The notes beneath the pieces are model-generated. The model worked only from the letters and a program-made list of their open reading frames with translations, was not told where the DNA came from and made no database searches. A program made the position numbers and the translations under genes. Of a DNA stretch of 64,000 nt, positions 24,595 to 33,378 are shown piece by piece (within the stretch, counting starts at the first letter, position 1; every line of letters begins with the position of its first letter). The DNA is from Pachypanchax playfairii (taxonomy: Eukaryota > Chordata > Actinopteri > Cyprinodontiformes > Aplocheilidae), in NCBI GenBank assembly GCA_006937955.1, contig SSNP01000011.1, positions 617,994 through 681,993 of the forward strand. Direction: 5' to 3'.

Positions 24595-24860
24595 ATCCGG
24601 GCCGAGCCGTACGGGAGGACAGGCGGAGACAGAGTGAGGAGCTGGGCGGGTTTGGCCCAGGGTGACAGAAAGGAGAGCGGGCCAGATGCAGACTGGGACA
24701 GACTCCACCTCCTCCACTCAGTCCCCGCTGTTGTCCCTCTCTCGTCCCACCGCACCAACAGCGAGACGCGCTGCTTCGGCGTCAAGCTGCTGCCGCCTGC
24801 GCCGCCACTTACGGAACTACCCTTCAAAACAAAAGCACGGCGGCGCGCCGTGAAGTATCC
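24521..24860 (-). promoter_or_regulatory. Probable msi1 5'UTR and core promoter
   Basis: This stretch upstream of the msi1 ATG is GC-richer and has more CpGs than its surroundings (for example 24,760-24,850), as expected for a developmental-gene promoter. It contains a TG/CA repeat at 24,554-24,596. The transcription start cannot be fixed from sequence alone. A long open frame across it (24,261-24,827, minus) is not musashi-like and is not called. Confidence 0.55.
24554..24596. repeat. (TG)n/(CA)n microsatellite near the msi1 start
   Basis: An interrupted TG run with TATG breaks, CA on the msi1 strand. It lies 34-76 bases upstream of the msi1 start codon and so probably falls in the 5'UTR. 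Confidence 0.85.
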
Positions 24861-26840
24861 TCTGCTGTTTCACTCCCTAAAAGAAAATGTACTCAAATGT
24901 AATCTCTCCTTCACATCATGTGTCAAATTACTCAGAACCTCCATGTTTTATGGGATTAAAGCAATGTTGAATCACCAGTCCACATGGAGCAAGAGGAAGA
25001 TGCTGCAACTTTATTTTTTAACTGAGTACCAATGAAACACATAAAATGTCTGACAAGAAGAGATACCAATCATTGTTTATACTGTAAATGTACAGGTGTA
25101 CACTGAATTCTTTCAAAATGCTTAAACTGAAAGTATTTGTTAAACATGAATGGAACAAACAACAACATTTTTTAACTCACCCACCAATTCCTGCTTTTGT
25201 AATAAAGAAACTGTCTTGTTCCACTTGATTTAAGATAAAGAGTTATTAATCACAATTCCAGATAAAAGTCACTTATCAGGGTTGATTTCATAGAAACATT
25301 TCAAACATTCCACAGAACAGGTGAAGCGTAATTCACACACTTAGACCTAAACAAACTTTATTTTGTCAATGATCTAAGAGTTCTGAATAATAGCTGTAGA
25401 TTCATAATGAATCTCTTCAATATCTACATGTTATTTTTATTATTACCTAATCTAACTGTAGTTTATGACGTATATTACAAAAGCATATAAAGATGTGAAG
25501 AACTGATCTGTTATAAAATGTCTTTCATATTCCAAACCAGCTTATCCTGCGTGGTGTAACAGAAGGTTTGTGTGCTGCGTGCTCATTCATTGCTGGGGTT
25601 TAAGCCTTTAATTGGTAGCTACTAAAACCAGCTCCAGCTAATCTTCTCAACACTGACTCAACATGTGACCTGCTAACTAATGTTGAAGTTGGTCAATAGC
25701 TTGAGCAGTTCAAAGAAAGACAATGACAGCTCTGATTTACAGTGTGCATGAACAAGACTTCTTCCTGCATGAAGTTAGGAGAAAAGTTTGGAGACTCTTT
25801 TTACTTTTCTTTCAGTTGTGCTAACACTTTAATCCATTACAGGAAACACATTGTTCCCTCAACATGCACCCATAACTTACAAGCTGAGTGTGTGTAACAC
25901 AGTGTGTGCACATTTAGAGTTGTGATTGTCCTCATACTCCACTCTCACAGAGTGCTACAGCAAGTGTCCAGCCTGCACACAGGCGGACAGATGAAGCTCT
26001 GGAAGTAGGACAGCGGCTATTTGGACAAGAATTAGGGGTGTGTTAAATTTCTGCATGCATGATCAATGGGGTTGAATGGTGTGGGGGTGGGGATGAGGGG
26101 GTGGGTACGAGTCTGAGGCAGTGACAGAGCGATAGAGCAATGGCTCGCTAATGAGAGATGGACAGTGCGGATTGTGTCTCATTACTAATCAGCGTAGCTT
26201 TGAGCTCTCTTGGAGAGAGAAAACGCAGCTCTAATGTGTCCTGCATGTGTTCCTTTTTGATAAACCCTGCTTGTGTAGTGCAGCATTAGTCACAGTGGTA
26301 TCTGGGTTCTTAGAAGTACACACACACACACATACTGTCCTCTGTCCATTTGGGTGAGGAGTTTCCTCTGAATAGTACAATGGGTCTTAATTACAGGTCA
26401 GTGGCATGTCTCAGGGAGATAGAGGGAGCTCTGTTACCCTTCCAAATACAGTATAATGCCATCTTCCCAAGGGTGGAGTAACAAGAGCACAACACAAAAA
26501 GGTGCTGATAGGCTGAACATGGGAATAGTATAAGGTGATTGTGGCATTTTGCACTGAAAAGAGAGGAAAGATAGGAGACGCCATTGACTCTCAAAGGTTT
26601 CGCCCATTTAGTTTCCCTTTCTGTGCTTCTCTGCCCTCCCAAATTATCAAATTATCAACCTTCTCTGAGAGAATACGACAGGTAAAGGAATGTTTTAAAT
26701 ATAAACTGTTAAAGTTACAACAGAAGTTTCACCTGTTGGTGCAGTTGAAAGAAGCACAACACATTTGTGAACAGATGTTACAAGTACTTTAGTACAGTAC
26801 TATTATAGTAATCCATTGTATACTACTTTATTTTGAAAAG
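24861..26840. other. msi1-hnf1a intergenic region, part 1
   Basis: About 2 kb between the msi1 promoter and the Rex3-like repeat. I see no exon or known mobile element. The segment 26,080-26,290 is non-repetitive with several TAAT/ATTA cores, which could be regulatory, but nothing in one sequence proves it. Confidence 0.5.
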
Positions 26841-26953
26841 ATCCATCCATCCATCCATCCATCCATCCATCCATCCATCCATCCATCCATCCATCCATCC
26901 ATCCATCCATCCATCCATCCATCCATCCATCCATCCATCCATCCATCCATCCA
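26841..26953. repeat. (ATCC)n microsatellite, tail of the Rex3-like element
   Basis: An almost pure run of about 28 ATCC units. On the minus strand this is (GATG)n/(GGAT)n, the tandem tail known at the 3' end of Rex3. It directly abuts the 3' side of the minus-strand element at 26,954-28,010. Confidence 0.9.
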
Positions 26954-28010
26954 ACACTCTACAACTCTTCCTGATGGATCCCCAGATGTTCCCAGGCCAG
27001 AGACGATATATATAATCCCTCCAGGTAATTCTGGTCTCCTCCCTCTCGGACCACCTCAGCTGACTCCTTTAGATGTTGAGGAGCAGCAGCTCTACTTTAA
27101 GCCTCTTCCTGATGACTGAGCTCCTCACCTTATCTCCAAGACTAAGCCTACAGAGGAAGCGCATTTCAGCTGCTTGTATCGGCATTGCGTTCTTTCAGTC
27201 AGGATCCAGATTTCACGACCAGGTGAGGGTCAGAATGTTAACAGGATGGTAAATCGCGAGCTTTGCCTTCAGTGCCCTCATTACTAAGAATGAAGCCCCA
27301 ATCCATCTCTCCATCTCCCGCTCTGTCCTGCCATCACTTGAGAACAAACAGTCCAGATATTTAAACTCCTGAACTTGAAGCTAAAACTCACTGCCAACCA
27401 TAAGGCAGCATTGCACCTTTCTCCAGTTGAGAACCAAGACCTCAGACTTCGAGGAGCTGATTCTCATCCCGTCCACTTCACATTTAGCTGTGAACCACCC
27501 CAGTGCACTCAGAAGGTCATGGCTCAAGGAAACCAACAGAACCACATCATCCCCAAAAAGTAGTAATGAGATCCCGAGGTTCCCAAAGCAGACACCCTTC
27601 TCACCACGGCTGCACCTTGTTCATGAACACCACAAACAGGATCAGAGATAAGGGGCATCCCTGACCAGTTAGAACACATTCTATGATTCCCTTTTTTAAA
27701 TTTGGGACCACCACCCCAGTCTGCCACCCCACAGGTGTGGTCCTGGTCCTCTATGCAACATTGAAGAGGTGTGTCATCCATGACAGCCCCACAACACCCA
27801 GAGCCTTCAGCATCTCAGGGGGAATCTCATCCACCCCGCCGAGCAGCTTTTTAACTACTTCAACGACCTCTGACAAGGTGATGGACTCGACTCCCCCCAA
27901 ATCCTCTGGCTCCACAGTGGAGAACATGGTAACCTGGTTTAGGAGGTCCTCAAAGTGCTCTTTCCACTGTCCAACAATATCCCCCGTCTTTAATTCAAAT
28001 GAGTAATTGT
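26954..28010 (-). mobile_element. Rex3/RTE-clade retrotransposon, internally deleted
   Basis: Read on the minus strand, there are remnants of an RTE-type reverse transcriptase: an FGDDVVLLVS catalytic-motif block near 27,560, GMRISSSKSEVLVLNW near 27,450, an IQAAEMRFLCRL block near 27,170 and SQLRWSE near 27,055. The upstream part (27,700-28,000) corresponds to the region before motif B. Where a longer element should run on, the frame jumps to the segment just before FGDD, so an internal part of the polymerase is missing. Frameshifts are numerous. The GATG-type tail supports Rex3 specifically. Confidence 0.8.
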
Positions 28011-28560
28011 GGTATTAGTTCTTTTGATTTGGAACTCTTCCTCCACAACAACAACAAACATATTCAGTTTGGACGAACTCAAAACTTCTCTCCCAGAAAT
28101 CAATCTATGTGTACAATTAATATCATATACAATATAAACTCCGTTTTGTTGATTATTTCCACTTCATGACTGAAAAGAGAACCTAATCCGCCCTCTGCTT
28201 CAGATCTGGGTCTGAGTTTAAGTAACACACCAGCTCCATCTGCTGTTAGAAAAACAAAACAAACGGACTTTATCTGTGATTCTGTGCAACGTGTTCCTCT
28301 CAAGCACAAAACTGGATTTACATAACAATTTTTTGTAAACCATCTGTTCCAACATCATCAGAAACCATTAGGTCAACAGTAAAATAGGTAAAATGACAAA
28401 TTTTCTCAAATGCACATTTCATACTAACATTTAAACAATGTGTAATTTTCAGCTTCTCATTAGTTACTGGCATCTCAGACATTTTCTTTTTATATATTGA
28501 AGTTTCAGCAAATGTAACTCTGCTGACTTTTATTTGTTGTTTTTAAATTGCCCTTTGGTA
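28011..28560. other. msi1-hnf1a intergenic region, part 2
   Basis: AT-rich sequence between the Rex3-like repeat and the hnf1a proximal promoter. I see no exon, RNA or repeat that I can name. Confidence 0.5.
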
Positions 28561-28581
28561 ACTGTTTGGAACTGAGAGAGA

Positions 28582-28595
28582 GGGGACAAAGTTCA
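28582..28595 (+). promoter_or_regulatory. Candidate HNF4-type DR1 site upstream of hnf1a
   Basis: GGGGACAAAGTTCA is a close match to the direct-repeat-1 element bound by HNF4A (two half-sites around CAAAG). It lies about 290 bases upstream of the hnf1a start codon. Mammalian HNF1A promoters are known to be activated by HNF4A through such a site, so a conserved input is plausible. Binding is inferred. Confidence 0.6.
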
Positions 28596-28886
28596 CAGGA
28601 CGCTTGTAAGAAGGGGGGGGGTGACGAGGAGGAAGGTTAAAAAAAAAAGAAAATTGACCTTTGAAAGCAAAACAGCAGGTGGAGAGCTAAAACCAGGCAG
28701 CTCGGGACAGATCGGGAGGAAAGTCAACAGAGGAAAATGAAACTATATTTTCTGTTCATCTGAAGAGAGGCTGCTCATATAATGATGAGGCCCAACGCCG
28801 GCTGTCTGGCTGCTATTTGAGTGTAGTGGAGCACATGCGAACAGCATTTGTTTGTGAGGCAGAGGTGTGATAAGAACACACGGCAA

Positions 28887-31800
28887 ATGGAGGGAGAGGA
28901 GAGGGTGAGGGCAGCGAAAGCCAAGCCGAGCCGTTTGACCGCCCTCCAGGAGCAGCTCATCTGGGCCCTGTTGGAATCTGGACTGTCCCGGGAAGTCCTG
29001 GTCCAAGCCATGGGGGAACTGGAGCAAAACAAAACCAGTGCTGCAACAGAAAGGGGAGACAAAGGAGATGGAGAGAGCTCAGAGGAAGGAGAAATGGACT
29101 TCCCTCCACCCATATTCCGAGAACTGGAGAAGCTTTCTCCAGACGAGGTGTCCAAACTGAGGGCTGAAGTAGATCAGTTACTGCAGTGAGTAGATCCTAA
29201 CTTCTTTGACAGCTCCATGGCAACAGCAGGGTCATCTTAATGTCTAACTGTGTTCAGTTGAACCTCAGTTACATTTTGAAAATTGTTTGATTCCCAGTCC
29301 TTTTCTGTCTCCCGTGAAACAAATCCAACCTCCTGATGACTGAAACAACAGGTTTTCTATTTAAACCATCGAATTTCTTATTAAACTCTCTTCTCTTTCC
29401 TCAATTCTACCTCCTTCACATGCTCCTCTGTTTCTCTCTCTGCAATCTGGCTTCTGAGGCGAATTTAAAGAGGGTTCCTCCTTTGCTAGTTACTAATTAC
29501 CCACCTCCATCATTATTCCCTTGCCATTTCTTAATAAATAATCGACATGCATACAGGTAGGTGAAGATTAATGGAGTGAGGCTGGTCATAAGAGACTGTT
29601 TGCATTACGCTTCTGCTCTCTGATTAAAGACCTGATTTAGATTGTGTACATTTCTTTAACAGGAATTGTCTCTGTGAAACTCTAGTCACAAAACGTTCAG
29701 TAATAAGCTGCTCATTGAAACTCATTTTTTTAAAAGGTGTTTAAATTAGGTGTTTTGAAATATTGTGTATGTTTTCAGACTGAGGGCGATTGCATTAAAT
29801 TAGACCTCATAAACCTTTTGCACATTTTTCCCCTCTGGTGGTTTGAAAGAGTTGGACTTTGGTCTTGTGTGCTCGCTCTTATCTCGCTCTGTCAATAAGC
29901 CCCTCTGCAACTTCCCTTTGAGCGGCCATACTTTCAGTCTGTGGCTGTTTGAAACCTACCTACAGACTAGTAGCTGTCAAAGAAAAGCACTCCGCCAAGA
30001 GCATCACTCCCCCCATATTGTGATTTACACCAAAAATAACAGTCTCACCTTTGTTGTATCGACATTATCAGATTCATTGACTATAAAAACATTTAAAAAA
30101 CACTCTAATACAACAAAATCTTGCACAAAAACATTTGGTCATGCAGTTCAAGAGCTCTACTTTGTTGTAAAATTTCTAGTTTTTTAGTTATAACTGATAG
30201 GACCTGAAAAAAACACAAAATATATGTTTTGTAATAATTTACTTTAAAAAACACATAAACACATTTTTGTTAAAAACATTTATTTTCAACATTAAAAGAA
30301 CACGTCCTTGAATGAGGACAGCAGGTCTAAACGGAACAGATAAAAATTTGCTGTAACCAAGTTACTTCACCTCTGTGGAACAGGGAGGACCCCTGGCATG
30401 TTGCAAAAATGGTGAAAAGCTACATGCAGCAGCACAACCTACCTCAGAGAGAGGTGGTAGAGTCCACGGGACTCAACCAGTCCCACCTCTCCCAGCACCT
30501 CAACAAAGGCACACCGATGAAGAACCAAAAGAGAGCTGCTCTGTACACCTGGTACGTCAAGAAGCAGTGCGAAATCAGCCAGCGTGAGTACATAAACTCT
30601 GACGTGTGCTACACTCTTCTTCTTTCATACGCTGATTAAAATATTCCCACTTTAAGAGAATGAAGAACGCATTTCTTTCTAGAATTTACCAATGCCAAAC
30701 ACGGCCTTGCACCTGTGGAGGAGCAAGGAGAGGACACCAAGAAGGGACGGAGGAACAGGTTCAAGTGGGGACCAGCGTCCCTGCAGATCCTTTTCAGTGC
30801 TTATGAACGACAGAAGAACCCCAGCAAAGAGGAAAGGGAAGCATTGGTGGAGGAGTGCAACAGGTGGGAAGTAAAGCTTTCAGTCTGGCTCAAATACACC
30901 TCAGTTGTGTTAAATCTCCAGGATAAAACTGTATTTACAGATCCATAAAATATACAACATCATATTTACAAGTTTAGTTTTAATCTCTCTAAAACTACTG
31001 ATGGAATTGTACCTTATTTGTGATGTTGAGCTTTGTTGTAATTTAAATAATCTTCAACTATTGTTATATTAAAGACTGTGAAGCTTGTTAGGATCCTTTT
31101 CTCACATAAATTCATCACCCACCACAAAAAACATGGCAGTAGCTGTGATTTATGGGTTTGATCTTAACAATATCATGAAAATATTTTTAATATTTGACCC
31201 AAGTAGCAATAACACCATCAGTTCTCAACATCTGATTTCTGGTATAGAAGGTGGAGGGTGACATGTGAACGGTGTGTATATGTGAAGTCATGTGTCGACG
31301 TGTTCTCTTCCTTTTTCAGGGCAGAGTGTCTACAGAGGGGGGTGTCGCCCTCCCAGCTTGCGGGTCTGGGCTCCAACCTGGTTACTGAAGTCCGGGTGTA
31401 CAACTGGTTCGCCAACCGCCGTAAAGAGGAGGCCTTTCGCCACAAGCTGGCTCTTGACACATCCTTCACAACCCAGTCAGCTTCCTCCTCTAATCCCACC
31501 CTTCAACCAAGTCCAGAACATGGTAACACATCAAACAACTTGGAATATGATGTACTGAAATTGCAAAAACAGAAGTGTTTTGTGTAAATTGTGGCTTTGA
31601 TGAGACAACTCGCATGGTTCAGGCACTGAACTGATCTGAAACCTGACTTGTGTTGCTTCTCCAGGTGTGAAATATGGCCAGCAGATCTCTTGTGAGACTG
31701 TTAGCTCAGCTAGAACCAGCGCAGGAGAGCGAGTGGGGCGCCTTGTGGTCAGTCCGGTCCAACTGGAACCCAGTCACACACTCCTGGAGACCCATAACCC

Positions 31801-33024
31801 CAAACTGGTGAGCGAGACGTTTTTTTTTGTTTAATTATCAAAGCTGCCATCATGAACATGCTGTCCCCCTGATGCAGGTGTCCAGTAGTGGCCCACTGCC
31901 CCCAGTCAGCACTCTGACCTCCCTACACAGTCTGTCAGCCTCCCCCGCTTCCTCACAGAGCTTAATAATGACCTCGGTGCCCAGCGTCATGAGTCTGGGG
32001 GAGTCCTCTCTTCTTATTGGTAACACAGACTCTCTGTTGGTTCTCTTTGCTTCAAAAGAAACATTTCTAAACCAGATGTTTGATGTTTCACAGGTTTAGC
32101 CTCTGCACAGCCACAGACCGCCCCCATCCTAAACAACATGGGAGGTGGTTTCACAACTCTCCAGCCAATCTCATTCCAGCAGCAGTTCCACGCCTCCCAC
32201 CAGCAGCCAATATCTCAACAGCTTCAGAACCCATTCATGGCAACCATGACACAGCTGCCCTGTCACAGTAAGAGCGCAACACCTCCACAGCAGTTTAACT
32301 CCTGACAGGAGCTTGACTCGCCTCTTCCTCGTTACAGTGTACAACAAGCTGGACTCACCTCAGTATCACTCATCCAGTTTGCTGTCTCAAGCCATGGTCA
32401 TCACTGACAGCAGCAGCCTGGGTACCCTGACCAGCCTGGCTGCAGTCAGACAGGTACTGCTTCAGACAGAGTCTCACGTCATTGTTCTTTAAATCCGTTT
32501 CTCAAACTTTGATTTTGGTAGATTCTTACAGCCGATCCAGAGGAAGAGACAGACTCTCCTTTACAGGAAGATTCTTTACACCTGCAGCCACACACACCCG
32601 TGCCAGGTAAAACGCAGAGCGTGTCACGGTACAAACACTTGCTCCAGAAATCCAAGTCATTCTTTTAAGTATTAAATTCAGAATGTGTTAATGTTCATGT
32701 AACTGTTAGCATTTAAACTAGGAAAATTCTTAATCTGGGAAATTATTTTGCTTTAATCTTTTATTGTGACGAGTCAAATGCTTAAGACTGATACCGGAGG
32801 TATTTCATAAATAGTATGGTACTGTTTAAAAACTAGATTAGGATTATATTAGTGATGTCTAGTTAGATAAAAGTAGATAATCATTTTTTTGTCTGTTCTC
32901 AGCTTCTTCTGAGAGTCTGGAGCTGTATCCCTCCTCCCAGACGACGGAGCGTCACCTCCTCTCATCATCACCAACAGACATCAGCTCCTACATGCCCACA
33001 CAAATTGTCTCATCAGCACAGTGA
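28887..33024 (+). CDS. hnf1a: Hepatocyte nuclear factor 1-alpha, complete, 10 exons
   Basis: A dimeric POU-homeodomain transcription factor for liver, pancreas, kidney and gut genes. Exons: 28887-29185, 30384-30583, 30683-30863, 31320-31522, 31665-31807, 31878-32019, 32094-32267, 32338-32453, 32522-32606, 32903-33024. They total 1,665 nt (554 aa), in phase throughout. The N-terminal dimerisation helix-turn-helix is LTALQEQLIWALLESGLS (residues 17-34). An acidic linker follows, then the atypical POU-specific domain (about 101-168, MQQHNLPQREVV and NQSHLSQHLNKGTP), then the long HNF1-type homeodomain (about 188-270, RFKWGPAS to VYNWFANRRKEEAFRHK). The Q/S/P-rich tail keeps PPVSTLTSLHSL and NPFMATMTQL. 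The first ATG in frame (MEGEERV) extends slightly beyond the human start. The neighbour custos argues for the alpha rather than the beta paralogue. Confidence 0.96.
29186..30383 (+). other. hnf1a intron 1
   Basis: A 1.2 kb intron between the dimerisation exon and the POU-specific exon. It is AT-rich and I see no repeat family or extra exon in it. Confidence 0.6.
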
Positions 33025-33190
33025 AAACCTCCACGCGGCGTCTCCCGCCTGTCAGCTGGACTCTGGAGCATCATCATGTCTGGGATGGACATTACCTCTG
33101 GAGACAGAGGGTCAAACTCATGATGTCTAAACTGCAACATGGATTGACATTAGAGAATTCACTTTAGCTCAACACCAAAATCTCTTTTAT

Positions 33191-33196
33191 ATTAAA
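33191..33196 (+). terminator. Likely hnf1a polyadenylation signal (ATTAAA)
   Basis: ATTAAA lies about 167 bases after the hnf1a stop codon. It is the only plausible plus-strand signal I noticed before the convergent custos 3' end. Seen directly; use inferred. Confidence 0.5.
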
Positions 33197-33319
33197 ATTA
33201 TATTTTGTGATGTTAAAAAATCCACAACTTTTAGTTAAACTCGACAACTGCACGTCATTTGTATTTTTAAAATTTGCTTTTTAAAGTTTTTTTTTATGAA
33301 AATCAAGTGGTTTTTTTCC

Positions 33320-33325
33320 TTTATT
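33320..33325 (-). terminator. Likely custos polyadenylation signal (AATAAA)
   Basis: TTTATT on the plus strand gives AATAAA on the custos strand, about 55 bases after its stop codon. The custos 3'UTR would be very short. Confidence 0.55.
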
Positions 33326-33378
33326 TAAGCGGCAGCACACAAAAACCCTAAAACAGACGTATAAAAACTCAAAATGTC

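Noticed and set aside
24261..24827. 188-codon open frame on the minus strand at the msi1 promoter
   Set aside because: Its sequence is dominated by the CA repeat (HTHTH) and exon 1 read in the wrong frame. It has no family resemblance, and the true msi1 exon 1 lies within it in another frame.
26841..26953. Tandem array that could be mistaken for a CRISPR or centromeric repeat
   Set aside because: It is a four-base microsatellite without spacers, explained as the tail of a Rex3-like element.
28848..28886. Upstream extension of the hnf1a frame
   Set aside because: The extension begins at TTG, not ATG. The first in-frame ATG is 28,887 and gives the expected HNF1 N-terminus.
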